Part shown: one piece after another, positions 18,016-27,674 of the stretch
Position numbering within the stretch: the stretch's first letter is position 1
Layout of the letters: every line of letters begins with the position of its first letter
Assembly: GCF_000368925.1 (NCBI RefSeq)
Contig: NZ_KB849756.1
Location: forward strand, 1,072,271 to 1,136,270
Reading direction: 5' to 3'
Length of the DNA stretch: 64,000 nt
DNA from: Acinetobacter bereziniae LMG 1003 = CIP 70.12
Lineage (GTDB): Bacteria; Pseudomonadota; Gammaproteobacteria; Pseudomonadales; Moraxellaceae
Translations under genes and position numbers: made by a program
The notes under the pieces: generated by a model
Databases searched by the model: none
The model's input: the letters and a program-made list of their open reading frames with translations, nothing else
What the model was told of the DNA's origin: nothing

Positions 18016-20604
18016 TTAATTCAGTTCTCTTAAGCTCTGTAAAGGTGGAATATCTGACAAATAGCTTAAACGGTACCTTCCGATTACTGCACATAAGACC
18101 GCCATCAAAATAGGCAGAATAAACCAAATTTCCCAGTGAAATTGTAAAGGCATCTCCATACGATAACTGGCAATCGCACTAATTACTTCAGCAAAGAAAC
18201 ACGACACAATCCCTGCCAACAGCCCAATAAAACCTATTTCCATGCTCATCATGTTTTTTAACTGTCGTTTTGAGCTGCCGAATGAACGTAATAGCGCGAC
18301 TTCTCTTTTGCGCTCATCCATCAACAAATTAATACAAGCAATCAAAAATAGAAAACCCGACAAACTGACCAAGACAGCCAATACTGTAATAATTTTCACC
18401 AAGACAGAAACCAGTTGTCTAATTTCATCAAAAATTAAAGACACATCGATAAACACTGTATTTGAAAATTGTTGGATTAAATTGATCATTTTAGCTTTGT
18501 CCGCAGGTGACACATAAAAGCTTCCTAAATAGCTTCCTGCATTTTCATCCAAAGTCTTAGGCGTAAAAATAAAGAAGAAATTTGGGCTAAAACTTTGCCA
18601 TTGAACGGTACGTAAATTTACCACCTGAGCTTGCAAATTTCCTTCTGGCAAACTAAAGGTTAAACGGTCCCCTATCTTAATCCCCAACTCTTCAGCCAAT
18701 TTTGCTTCAACCGAAACTTGTCCAACATCTGTCAATTTAGACTGACCAGCAACAATGATATTGTCCTGTGGATAATGATCTGCTTGAGTTAAATTTAACT
18801 CACGGCGTAATGAATTATTACTTTTTACCAACGAATCAGGAAAAGCCTGACCATTTTTAGCCAGCAAACGCCCTTTAACATTGGGATATAGTGGTGTACT
18901 TTCCCAGTGATGTTGCGCCAACTGTTGTTTAAATGCTTCAAGTTCAAATGGAGGTAAACCATAAATAAATTGATTTGGAGTACCTTCAGGCAACTGTTGC
19001 TGCCAACGCTCCAATAAATCAGTACGTAATACAGCCAATACCGTAATTAAACTCAAACCTAGTGCCAAAGCTGTGATTTGCAAAGCTGTTTGGGAAGGTG
19101 TTCGAATATAAGCAGAGAAACGACTTTTCATTGCTTTCAGCGCCTTTAAGACTGAGCAAACCATCGCATACAATAATCCAGTCAGGACAATGACTGCACC
19201 CATGATCACTGCTGTCAGCGTTAGATTCTCAGTCAATACCAAGCTAAAAATAATCAGACTGATTAAACCTGTCGCCATCATCCATAATATAGAGCCTGCT
19301 GATTTTTCCTGTTGGCGAATAACACGTATCGGAGGTGTATTGAGCAATTGCCATAAACTCGGCAGAATAAATCCAATCAGTACAATTGCACTGGTGAAAA
19401 TAGCGATCGGTAATGGACCTAAAAATATCTGCCATATTGAAAATTGTAATTCTAGGTTTGGAATCATTTGCAACATGAGTTGTAGCAATGAATAACCTAA
19501 AACCAGTCCCAACAAACTTCCAATCACGATCGCAATCAAAATTACCACAGTCAATAAACTCAAGTAAGCTTGAAAAATCTGTCTTCTGGTTGCGCCCATG
19601 CAACGCATCAAGGCAATATGATCTTGATTCTGTTGCACATAACGTTGGCTGGTTAAAGCAATCGCTAAACCACAGAGTAGAATCGTTAGAATATTTGCCA
19701 ATTGTAAAAACGTATCAAGATTTTCAATCGGTTTTAGTAAACGTGAGTTTCCTTCATCCGCATTACGTAGTCTTAAGTTGCTCTGGGCATCTAAAGCTTG
19801 ATCCGCTGTTTGCAAGTCTTGTGGAGATGGTTCAGATGGGGTATGAATGAGTTGCGTTTCAGACGCTGGCTGCCCTATTTCTGAAGTCGTAGAATTTTTC
19901 TGCTGACCCTGTGTAAATTGCTGGGCAAAATTTTCTTTTTCTTGCGCTTTGAAAGTTTTAAATAAGGCTTGATAAGCTTCAATCGACTGTTTTTCACCCG
20001 CCATTAACAGCCGATACTCAATGCGACTGCCGATCTGGATTGCCCCAGTTTTTGCAACATCAGCTTGAGCAATAATCACTGTCGGTGAAAATGCGGAAAA
20101 ACCTAATTCTTGATTAGAATCATGTTCAATGATGCCCGTGACTTTAAATTGACCATTTGCAATTTGAACTTGATCACCGATATTGAGCTTTAATAATTCT
20201 TGGGCTCGTTTACTCAGCCAAATTCCGCCATTTTGTAAGGACTGTTGTTGGCGAATCCTTAACTCACCACGTAAAGGAAATGATGTGTCAATGGCTTTGA
20301 CATTGACCATCACAAATTGATCACGAGTCGACGCCATAGAACTGAACATCGTGACATGTGACTGTTTTAACTTGAGTTGTTCAGCTTTTTTCAACCATTG
20401 AGGGTCAATTGGATTGGTATCACTCAGCACCAAATCAGCAGCTTGCATTTTAGCGGCTTGTAAAGTAACTGCTTGCTTAACCTGATCGTTACTGAACTTT
20501 AAAGCCGTGGTCGCACTAATAGCTAAACTCAAAGCAATGATCAGTAAATAAATGCCTGAGCTAGCAAAACTTTGCCGAAATAAAGGTTTAAAAAGATTCA
20601 ACAT
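18016..20604 (-). CDS. FtsX-like ABC transporter permease (YbbP-like)
   Basis: An 862-residue inner-membrane permease of the MacB/FtsX type. It has an N-terminal helix and a large periplasmic domain, then three helices (about 300-420), a second group near 450-530, another periplasmic domain and three C-terminal helices. The FtsX-type MRCMGATRRQIFQAY and LLRSFGSSKRQLKNMM coupling segments occur after the two helix groups. The gene follows the ATPase with no gap (stop then ATG). The pair stands divergent to tesA, as ybbAP does in E. coli. Such pairs are thought to act in export or extraction of envelope substrates; the substrate here is unknown. Confidence 0.9.
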   Translation of the reverse strand: MLNLFKPLFRQSFASSGIYLLIIALSLAISATTALKFSNDQVKQAVTLQAAKMQAADLVLSDTNPIDPQWLKKAEQLKLKQSHVTMFSSMASTRDQFVMVNVKAIDTSFPLRGELRIRQQQSLQNGGIWLSKRAQELLKLNIGDQVQIANGQFKVTGIIEHDSNQELGFSAFSPTVIIAQADVAKTGAIQIGSRIEYRLLMAGEKQSIEAYQALFKTFKAQEKENFAQQFTQGQQKNSTTSEIGQPASETQLIHTPSEPSPQDLQTADQALDAQSNLRLRNADEGNSRLLKPIENLDTFLQLANILTILLCGLAIALTSQRYVQQNQDHIALMRCMGATRRQIFQAYLSLLTVVILIAIVIGSLLGLVLGYSLLQLMLQMIPNLELQFSIWQIFLGPLPIAIFTSAIVLIGFILPSLWQLLNTPPIRVIRQQEKSAGSILWMMATGLISLIIFSLVLTENLTLTAVIMGAVIVLTGLLYAMVCSVLKALKAMKSRFSAYIRTPSQTALQITALALGLSLITVLAVLRTDLLERWQQQLPEGTPNQFIYGLPPFELEAFKQQLAQHHWESTPLYPNVKGRLLAKNGQAFPDSLVKSNNSLRRELNLTQADHYPQDNIIVAGQSKLTDVGQVSVEAKLAEELGIKIGDRLTFSLPEGNLQAQVVNLRTVQWQSFSPNFFFIFTPKTLDENAGSYLGSFYVSPADKAKMINLIQQFSNTVFIDVSLIFDEIRQLVSVLVKIITVLAVLVSLSGFLFLIACINLLMDERKREVALLRSFGSSKRQLKNMMSMEIGFIGLLAGIVSCFFAEVISAIASYRMEMPLQFHWEIWFILPILMAVLCAVIGRYRLSYLSDIPPLQSLRELN

Positions 20605-21354
20605 TTAAACAACCTCACTTCTCTGTGGGTATCGTAAATGTTCAATCAAATGACCATCTTTTAACTCATAATGACGCTGACATTGCGCTGCCAATTGTGG
20701 GTTATGTGTGACTAAAACTAAGGTTGTACCTAATGCTTGATTCAAACTAAATAATAACTGCTCAATCTCATACGCAGTATGTTCATCTAAATTACCTGTT
20801 GGTTCATCAGCAAAAATAATCTGTGGATCTGAAATAAGCGCACGTGCGATCGCAACACGTTGTTGCTCTCCGCCAGATAATACTTTGGGTGTTTGTTGAC
20901 TTTGGCGTGCTAAACCGACTTTTTCCAATAAATCGAGTGCTTTTTGCTCTGCGTGTGCATAATTAAAATCAGAATGTAAACGTAAAGGTAACATGACATT
21001 TTCTAAAGCCGACAAATGCGGCAACAATTGAAAAGACTGGAAAACAAAACCAATGTACTTAAGTCGTACCAAAGCCCGTTGCTCTTCATTTAAATGTTCA
21101 ATATGCTCACCACATACATTGAGTTGACCTGCACTCGCCTGATCTAAAGTTGCCAGAATACCCAATAAGGTTGACTTACCCGAACCAGAGCGCCCTGTAA
21201 CTGCAACCTGTTCGCCTGCATAAATGTCGAGATTTAAATTTTCAAAAATTGTAAGCGTTTGATGAGGTAATTCTATCTTTTGTGTAAGTTGCTGTGCAGA
21301 AATTATCACTTGTGGCATGATGGGAGGAGTTAAAGCATCCTGAACCTTAGACAT
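20605..21354 (-). CDS. ABC transporter ATP-binding protein (YbbA-like)
   Basis: A 249-residue ATPase of the LolD/MacB/YbbA group. Walker A is GRSGSGKSTLL (near 54-64), the Q-loop FVFQSFQLLPH, the ABC signature LSGGEQQRVAIARAL and Walker B IIFADEPTGNLDE, all intact. It partners the FtsX-like permease encoded immediately downstream. The gene starts only 17 bp from an upstream in-frame ATG of tesA on the other strand, so the two divergent transcripts have overlapping promoter space. Confidence 0.93.
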   Translation of the reverse strand: MSKVQDALTPPIMPQVIISAQQLTQKIELPHQTLTIFENLNLDIYAGEQVAVTGRSGSGKSTLLGILATLDQASAGQLNVCGEHIEHLNEEQRALVRLKYIGFVFQSFQLLPHLSALENVMLPLRLHSDFNYAHAEQKALDLLEKVGLARQSQQTPKVLSGGEQQRVAIARALISDPQIIFADEPTGNLDEHTAYEIEQLLFSLNQALGTTLVLVTHNPQLAAQCQRHYELKDGHLIEHLRYPQRSEVV

Positions 21355-21404
21355 TGTAAAGTACCTTAAATATGCAAATCAAAACGTTGTTAAATTTGAA
21401 AATA

Positions 21405-22016
21405 ATGAAAAGCGCTTTTCATTGTTTATTTTTTAGCATGATCTGTCTGTTGCCCGTTAGTAGTTTTGCAAAAACGATCATGATTTTAGGCGACAGCTTA
21501 AGTGCGGGCTATGGTTTAAACCCACAACAGGGTTGGGTCGCATTACTTCAGCAACGCTTAAATCAGCAATTTCCCAAACAACACCAAGTGGTAAATGCCA
21601 GTGTCAGCGGAGAAACCACCAGTGGTGCTTTAGCGCGTTTACCTAAATTATTACAAACTCATAAACCTGATGTGGTTGTGATTGAGTTGGGTGGGAATGA
21701 TGGTTTACGTGGTCAACCACCACAAATGATTCAAAAAAATCTTGCTCAATTGATTCAACAAAGTCAAAAAAGCCAAGCCAAAGTAGTATTGTTGGGTATG
21801 AAGATTCCTCCCAACTACGGCGCAGCATATAGCCAAGCTTTCGAAAAAAATTACCAAACCTTAAGCCAACAGTACAAAGTAAAACTGTACCCCTTTTTTA
21901 TGAATGGCATTGCAGGCAATAAAAACCTCATGCAAAAAGACTTAATCCATCCTAATGCGGTGGCACAAAAAATCTTACTTGATAATGCCTATCCTTTGAT
22001 TCAAGGCGCACTTTAA
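21405..22016 (+). CDS. tesA: Periplasmic SGNH lysophospholipase/thioesterase/arylesterase TesA
   Basis: A 203-residue SGNH hydrolase (from M at 21405) with a signal peptide ending near VSSFAKT. Block I is ILGDSLSAGYG with the nucleophile Ser, block III holds the Gly-x-Asn (ELGGNDGLRG) and block V has the Asp/His pair in DLIHPNA. It cleaves acyl-CoA, lysophospholipid or aryl ester bonds in the periplasm (E. coli TesA knowledge). An upstream in-frame ATG at 21372 would add 11 residues before the signal peptide and is less likely. Divergent to ybbAP as in enterics. Confidence 0.92.
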   Translation: MKSAFHCLFFSMICLLPVSSFAKTIMILGDSLSAGYGLNPQQGWVALLQQRLNQQFPKQHQVVNASVSGETTSGALARLPKLLQTHKPDVVVIELGGNDGLRGQPPQMIQKNLAQLIQQSQKSQAKVVLLGMKIPPNYGAAYSQAFEKNYQTLSQQYKVKLYPFFMNGIAGNKNLMQKDLIHPNAVAQKILLDNAYPLIQGAL

Positions 22017-22223
22017 CACCAATACATTCCAATTAGCTTTAGGCATGGAAGCCTTTGATATAAGCTGAAGAACCACATCCTTACAAGATTAAAATAATCA
22101 TAATATTCATTATATTAAATATAACATATGGTCAATTATCACAAATAAAACCTTAATCACTTCTTGCCTTTCAACTGAAATCAGGTATAACAGAATCTAT
22201 CCTTTCTTTTATATGCGTTTTAA

Positions 22224-23435
22224 ATGATGAGTAATTCTAATAATCTCAATCATCAAATGACTTCATTTAAATTTAGCCCTCAAACTGCACTTTTTACACA
22301 TACCTTTACTTTGATGGCATTTTTGGCGGCTTCAAGCGCACCTACCCCCTTGTATCGTCTCTACCAACAACAGTTTCACTTTTCACCCGTTTTATTGACC
22401 TTAATTTTTGCAACTTATGCCTTTGCTTTACTCGCAACATTATTGGTAATGGGTTCTTTGTCAGATTATATTGGGCGTAAACCAGTTATTTTTACCGCTC
22501 TCTTTTTACAGATCATTTCTATGGGGTTCTTTCTGTTTGCCTCAAATATTGAAATGTTATTTATTGCTCGAGCCTTACAAGGAATCGCCACAGCTTTGGC
22601 TGCATCAACCTTTGGTGCAGCTTTATTAGATTTAAGTAAAACTCATGGTTCATTAATCAACAGTATTTCTCCTATGTTGGGTATGGCAATCGGCATGCTC
22701 ATGACCTGTATTGTATTGGCGACATCAACGCATGCACTAACTTTAATTTTTGAAATATTCATTTTTATTTTCTTTTGTACCTTGTGTATTGCATATTTTA
22801 GCCCTGAGACTGCTGAAAAACGTTCCGGAGCATTTTCATCACTTAAACCGCGTCTTACTGTTCCACCACAAGCACGTAAAGCACTTTGGATTGTTAGTCC
22901 AATCAATATTTCTTTATGGATGGTCAGTGGCTTTTTCTTATCCTTAATGCCTTCCCTATTAGCCCAAGCATTTAAAGTTCAATCAGCATGGCTCAATGGT
23001 ATGATGTTTATTACTTTGACCATTTCGGGTGCAATCGGAATTTTAGCCCTCCGTAGCGCAAAAACACTTAAAATCTTAACTACTGGTTCGCTAAGTATTC
23101 TATTTGGTGCAGCAATAATTCTATCTGGCATTCACTTCTCTCTTACACTCTTACTATTTATTGGTTCGGTTGTCACTGGTGTCGGATTTGGTACAGGATT
23201 TATGGGCGCAATCCGTACTGTGATGCCCTTGGCTTTACCTGAACAACGTGCTGGGTTAATGGCAACATTTTATGTTGAAAGTTATTTAGCATTTAGTATA
23301 CCTGCCATTATTGCGGGATATTTTGTCAGCCATATCGGTCTTACTTTTACTGCTGATATTTATATTCTCATGATTATTTTATTAGCTTCTTTGGCTCTTA
23401 TGTTTGCATTTAAACATCGAAAAAATATCATTTAG
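22224..23435 (+). CDS. MFS transporter
   Basis: A 403-residue 12-helix transporter. Motif A is seen as GSLSDYIGRKPVIF after helix 2, with the ARALQGIATALAAS region (motif B-like) after helix 4. Possible starts are ATG 22224, ATG 22227 and ATG 22257 (MTSFKFSPQ); the first two give a polar, Asn-rich leader. It probably exports a small molecule. The substrate is not visible and there is no regulator beside it. Confidence 0.8.
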   Translation: MMSNSNNLNHQMTSFKFSPQTALFTHTFTLMAFLAASSAPTPLYRLYQQQFHFSPVLLTLIFATYAFALLATLLVMGSLSDYIGRKPVIFTALFLQIISMGFFLFASNIEMLFIARALQGIATALAASTFGAALLDLSKTHGSLINSISPMLGMAIGMLMTCIVLATSTHALTLIFEIFIFIFFCTLCIAYFSPETAEKRSGAFSSLKPRLTVPPQARKALWIVSPINISLWMVSGFFLSLMPSLLAQAFKVQSAWLNGMMFITLTISGAIGILALRSAKTLKILTTGSLSILFGAAIILSGIHFSLTLLLFIGSVVTGVGFGTGFMGAIRTVMPLALPEQRAGLMATFYVESYLAFSIPAIIAGYFVSHIGLTFTADIYILMIILLASLALMFAFKHRKNII

Positions 23436-23608
23436 TTCAGTATTTGATTTATTCAAACAAGCTTTTCGCAAATAAGATTTAGCAATAATTTGATCCTTTA
23501 AATGAAACTGTTCATCATACCTATTACCACTTGGTTTATTTTTTGCTATAGTCAAACCATCGATACGTAAAAATTATATTTATATATTAATCAACATCTT
23601 ATAAACAT

Positions 23609-23941
23609 TTATTTCCATACATAATCTGGAAATTTTTCTAGAACATATTTACAACTTGATTCTTTCCCGTCTTTATTGACATGTCGATCAAACTCTTTCA
23701 TACCAGAATTAAGCACTTGTTTACCATATTCTTCACCAAGTTGATCTTTGACACACTGTGCAGAACTAGAAATTAGTTTATTGTTATTTTTACGGTACCC
23801 ACATTCGATTTGTGCTTTTAATAATATGCCATGCGCATAAACAATCTGCTCACAGTAATTTGGTGCTTTTCCACTTTTCGGCGTTAATGCACTAACTTGT
23901 GTTAAACATGAAATTAAGACCAAAAATAATATTTTTTTCAT
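23609..23941 (-). CDS. Small secreted protein of unknown function
   Basis: A 110-residue protein with a clear signal peptide (MKKILFLVLISCLTQVSA). The mature part has four Cys residues (in NYCEQ, IECGY, AQCVK and SSCKY), consistent with two disulphides in the periplasm. No family is recognised. The region around it (23.5-26.7 kb) holds several other small unrecognised genes. Confidence 0.6.
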   Translation of the reverse strand: MKKILFLVLISCLTQVSALTPKSGKAPNYCEQIVYAHGILLKAQIECGYRKNNNKLISSSAQCVKDQLGEEYGKQVLNSGMKEFDRHVNKDGKESSCKYVLEKFPDYVWK

Positions 23942-24326
23942 AACAACATCCTTATCAATTTGCTACATCCATTTAAAAATAAAGATCTTATCAAAGAAAA
24001 GTTACATTCGGTCATCGCTTCTAATTCCTTCATTTTCTGAATTATTCGCTACTAGAACATCAAACACAAAACCCTTTCATCTAACTTATTATATGTTCAT
24101 TGCTCTTTACCAAACGCAATTAATATCTCCAAATTCGACAATATTACTTTTAGAACCAACTCATTTGAACTTAACAAATTCGTGATTATTCATGTTAAAA
24201 ACCCAACAAATTATTTATTTTTTATGGATGAAATTTACACCTGATTTCCGCATAGCAAGTCAGACAATACAGACTTTAGGCTCTCTGAATAACCACTAAT
24301 TAGGTATTTCCTCCTAGCTTGTACGA
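23942..24326. other. Intergenic region, nothing recognised
   Basis: A stretch of 385 bp, very AT-rich, between two leftward hypothetical genes. I see no ORF with a ribosome-binding site, hairpin of note or repeat. The promoter of the 23609 gene should lie at its left end. Confidence 0.4.
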
Positions 24327-24647
24327 TCAATTCCAAATAGTAAAATGCATTGGTTTACCCAATTGATCAACCATTAAAATTACATTGACCATGACTTTTG
24401 ACACACATTGATTTTTAATTAATATTTCATTTATTGTATTTTTTATTATATCCATCGCTTGGATTCTTTTATTCTGGTCAATCCCAGTCAAATCAAGCTC
24501 TCCTGAAAATACTTCTACACCCGTATATTTTACCCATGATGAAACTTTTATCTCAGCAATTTTTGATCTGATATCATCTGCTGATTTTTTAAATACTGAC
24601 GTTTTTGGCAAAACAGTATAACTAAAAAGAAAATCATGAACTGCCAC
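24327..24647 (-). CDS. Hypothetical protein
   Basis: A 106-residue soluble protein of mixed alpha/beta composition with a single Cys and no signal peptide. It opens with a strand-like FLFSYTVLP, followed by a charged helix. No family is recognised. The start is at ATG 24647. The coding call rests on the open frame and plausible composition, so it is only moderately sure. Confidence 0.5.
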   Translation of the reverse strand: MAVHDFLFSYTVLPKTSVFKKSADDIRSKIAEIKVSSWVKYTGVEVFSGELDLTGIDQNKRIQAMDIIKNTINEILIKNQCVSKVMVNVILMVDQLGKPMHFTIWN

Positions 24648-24765
24648 TTCCTAACCTACAAGAACTATCAAAAACGCGAAAGCATAGCATTTTAAAAAAT
24701 TTAAAAATGAGCAATTCAATCGCCATAAGTTTGTAAATGGCGACAATCATTCATTTTCCTGTGCA

Positions 24766-24798
24766 AATTAAAAGGCGCATTAAGCGCCTTTTAATTTT
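24766..24798 (-). terminator. Terminator of thrH
   Basis: AAATTAAAAGGCGC and GCGCCTTTTAATTT form a 14-bp perfect stem with a 5-nt loop, just after the thrH stop. It also works rightward. Confidence 0.88.
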
Positions 24799-24806
24799 AA
24801 GTAAAA

Positions 24807-25424
24807 TTAAGCAGGAATATCGCGAATTGACGCATTACGAATCGCTTCTTTTAAAGCTTCATAACCGTGAATTGGTGGGAATTGAGGAAACTCACGAATC
24901 ACATTTTCAGGTGCATCGAATAAGAAGCCATGATCCGCCTCACCCAACATCGTCGTATCATTATAAGAGTCACCTGCTGCAATCACACGGAAGTTTAAAC
25001 CATGCAAAGCTTTTACAGCTTGACGCTTTTGATCTGGCTGGCGCAATTTATAAGCTGTAATCATGCCATTTTCATCAGTTTCTAATTTATGGCAGAAAAT
25101 TGTTGGCCAACCTAATTGCTGCATCAACGGATGTGCAAACTCATAAAACGTGTCTGAAAGAATGATCAATTGGAAATGTGTACGAATCCACTCAACAAAT
25201 TCTTTTGCACCCGGAAATGGCCCCATATCTGCGATCACAGCTTGAATGTCATTTAAACCTAAACCATGTTGCTTCAAGATGTTTAAACGCTGAGTCATCA
25301 ACACATCGTAGTCAGGAATATCACGCGTTGTTGCTTCTAATTCTTTGATCCCTGTTTTCTTTGCAAAATTGATCCAGATTTCTGGAACCAATACACCCTC
25401 AAGATCAAGACATACGATTTCCAT
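24807..25424 (-). CDS. thrH: Phosphoserine phosphatase / homoserine phosphotransferase ThrH
   Basis: A 205-residue HAD-family enzyme. The nucleophile motif is DLEGVLVPEIW at the N-terminus (Asp about residue 6), motif II is ILSDTFYEF and motif III/IV is AAGDSYNDTTML. The LEGVLVPE segment and 205-residue length match P. aeruginosa ThrH. ThrH moves phosphate from phosphoserine to homoserine, linking Ser and Thr metabolism. The start at ATG 25424 (MEIVCLD) is preferred over ATG 25436. Single gene. Confidence 0.92.
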   Translation of the reverse strand: MEIVCLDLEGVLVPEIWINFAKKTGIKELEATTRDIPDYDVLMTQRLNILKQHGLGLNDIQAVIADMGPFPGAKEFVEWIRTHFQLIILSDTFYEFAHPLMQQLGWPTIFCHKLETDENGMITAYKLRQPDQKRQAVKALHGLNFRVIAAGDSYNDTTMLGEADHGFLFDAPENVIREFPQFPPIHGYEALKEAIRNASIRDIPA

Positions 25425-25676
25425 GGGTTCTCCCAATGTCGGTTAAAAATTTTGGGCTTATCATAGCACTAAAGTTTAAAAATAATGCTGAAAGTTTTTT
25501 AAACTCAATTCATTTTGAATAGTCATAGATCATCGTACCAGCACAATTCATCCTTAGTACAACAACTGCATGTAGAGACTCTCTCAGCTTTAACTGTTAT
25601 TGTTACACTTATAAAAACGGGAACAAAAGCACCGCATCATTGAGTCATGTAAAAATTAATTTAGGCAAACAACACT

Positions 25677-26396
25677 ATGAAAAAAATAGCACCGTTTCTC
25701 TTGAGTAGCATATGTACTTACGTATATGCGAATGATAGTTTTCTGGGCTATACAAATTGTAGTGCTTTAGATCTCGCCCATGCTCAAGTCAGTCTCTCAT
25801 TAAAAGATATTCCAAAGGATTATATATATCGCACACAGCACTACTCCTTTCTCAGTCTACCTATAGCAAAAGGCAATGAAAATTACTGTCTAATTATCAA
25901 TGATAAAAATCAGGTCATTGTTGACGCTATTCCTAAAATGCTTTCAAACACTTGCGGTGGAATGTGGGATAAGAAAGAAAGCACACCTGTTTGGGTTGAT
26001 GATATTGCTGGGGGTAGAGGTTTAGTCACATATTTTCATTACAACACCTCAAATACTTTGAAAAATCTCAATAAAAACAACATATCCAATATAGAACAAC
26101 AAATTACAACACTACAATGCCAACTTTCCTCCTATAACATTGATGATGTGGTTGAACTCAATGATGCTGCTTTCTATTTAAATCAATTGGGTCATCCTAA
26201 AGTATCTTTAGAAATTTTGAAAAAGGTTATACAGCTCGATCCAAATCGGACAGTCGCTTATCTAAATTTAGCTGATGCTTATTTGGCTTTAAAAAATCAA
26301 AGCCAAGCTCGGTCAAATTATTTGATTTATGCCAATAAAATGAAAAAATCTGGATTATCTGATCAGATTCCTAAAAGAATATTCAAATACTTATAA
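25677..26396 (+). CDS. Secreted TPR-containing protein of unknown function
   Basis: A 239-residue protein with a signal peptide (MKKIAPFLLSSICTYVYA). The first 140 residues show no recognised fold and include a WDKKESTPVWVDDIAGG segment. Residues about 160-225 form two TPR-like helix pairs (AAFYLNQLGHPKVSLEILKK and AYLNLADAYLALKNQSQA). TPRs bind proteins, so a scaffold role in the periplasm is possible. No neighbours suggest a partner. Confidence 0.68.
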   Translation: MKKIAPFLLSSICTYVYANDSFLGYTNCSALDLAHAQVSLSLKDIPKDYIYRTQHYSFLSLPIAKGNENYCLIINDKNQVIVDAIPKMLSNTCGGMWDKKESTPVWVDDIAGGRGLVTYFHYNTSNTLKNLNKNNISNIEQQITTLQCQLSSYNIDDVVELNDAAFYLNQLGHPKVSLEILKKVIQLDPNRTVAYLNLADAYLALKNQSQARSNYLIYANKMKKSGLSDQIPKRIFKYL

Positions 26397-26766
26397 AATA
26401 AGACTGTGAAACAGCTTAACAAGGCACTGATTAATAAAAACCTTGCTGTAGAATGAGATAGCGAATCATTGATCAATGATAGCATGTGTTGGTGAGAGCA
26501 TTATGCTGCTTTTATCCATATCCGATTAAGTATCTTTGGTATTTTACCCTTCAGATAAATCCATCGATTAAATCTTTTTTATTCATAAGTATTTTAATTA
26601 ATCTGCTAAGCACGATATTTCATTTACTTTAAAATATCTGCACATCTCAAAGATAACATTCACACAAAGTTGAATTGCTTTAATTTTTGCTAAAATGCTT
26701 AAATTAAAATATCTTTTAAGAATGTTGATGAACAACATAGCTTCAAGCTAACTGCCAGGAGCAGAT
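26397..26766. other. Intergenic region upstream of cysH with a 16-bp palindrome
   Basis: About 370 bp without a gene. It contains a perfect palindrome ATCATTGATCAATGAT at 26465-26480, about 290 bp before cysH. That is far for a repressor site but possible for an activator or as the terminator of the TPR gene. Nothing else is recognised. Confidence 0.45.
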
Positions 26767-27501
26767 ATGACCGCCATTCCCACCATAGATCTTGTTGACG
26801 CGCTAGCAACAGAGTATGCAGACAAATCCCCTTCTGAAATTTTAGAACTTGCACTTTCTCAAGAGGGTGAAATCGCAATTTCATTTTCTGGCGCAGAAGA
26901 TGTTGTTCTGATTGATATGGCACATAATTTAGGCAAGCCATTTCGTGTATTTAGTTTAGATACTGGACGCTTGTATCCTGAAACTTATCAGTTTATCGAT
27001 ACTGTGCGTAAGCACTACGGTATTAAAATTGAGATTTGCTTTCCTGAATCAGAAGCTGTTCAGCAATTGGTCAATGAAAAAGGCTTATTCAGTTTTTACC
27101 AAGACGATCATAAAGAATGCTGTGGTATCCGAAAAGTACAGCCTTTACGTAAAAAACTGGCAACTTTAGATGGTTGGATTACAGGTCAACGTAAAGATCA
27201 AAGCCCAGGAACACGTACAGAGATTCCTGTCATTCAAGCTGATGCAGGTTTTTCAGGTGAAGGAAAACAGCTGATCAAATACAATCCTTTGGCGAACTGG
27301 TCCAGTGCAGATGTATGGAACTATATCCGCATGATGGAAATTCCTTATAATCCTTTACATGAAAAAGGTTTTATATCAATCGGTTGTGAGCCATGTACTC
27401 GCCCAGTGCTTCCAAATCAGCATGAACGTGAAGGTCGTTGGTGGTGGGAAGAAGCAACGCATAAAGAATGCGGTTTACATGCGGGTAACTTAAAAAAATA
27501 A
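26767..27501 (+). CDS. cysH: Assimilatory adenylyl-sulfate (APS) reductase
   Basis: A 244-residue CysH enzyme that reduces activated sulfate to sulfite. SFSGAEDVVLIDM is the nucleotide-binding loop. The iron-sulfur cysteines are present as the CC pair in KECCGIRK and the CxxC in GCEPCTRP. The catalytic Cys is in the C-terminal KECGLH. The CC plus CxxC set marks the 4Fe-4S APS reductase type rather than the cluster-free PAPS reductase of E. coli (family knowledge), so the pathway should skip APS kinase here. A GGAG ribosome-binding sequence precedes ATG 26767. Single gene with its own terminator. Confidence 0.93.
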   Translation: MTAIPTIDLVDALATEYADKSPSEILELALSQEGEIAISFSGAEDVVLIDMAHNLGKPFRVFSLDTGRLYPETYQFIDTVRKHYGIKIEICFPESEAVQQLVNEKGLFSFYQDDHKECCGIRKVQPLRKKLATLDGWITGQRKDQSPGTRTEIPVIQADAGFSGEGKQLIKYNPLANWSSADVWNYIRMMEIPYNPLHEKGFISIGCEPCTRPVLPNQHEREGRWWWEEATHKECGLHAGNLKK

Positions 27502-27505
27502 TGGT

Positions 27506-27538
27506 AAAAAAAAAGTCATTAAATTTAATGACTTTTTG
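27506..27538 (+). terminator. Terminator of cysH
   Basis: AAAAAGTCATTAAA and TTTAATGACTTTTT form a self-complementary hairpin immediately after the cysH stop, ending in a T-run. Confidence 0.85.
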
Positions 27539-27674
27539 TAAACTTTACATTCATCGAAATGCTTGGATTTTATCCCTGAAAAAGTTTTATACTATTTACT
27601 CGGTTCTATAATTCTAACAATCTAACACTCATAAATGAGTTGTTGTAGAAATTGCAGTGAGGCAATCCAAGACC

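Noticed and set aside
19488..19850. Antisense ORF inside the ABC permease gene
   Set aside because: Opposite-strand shadow of a conserved permease gene, with no ribosome-binding site.
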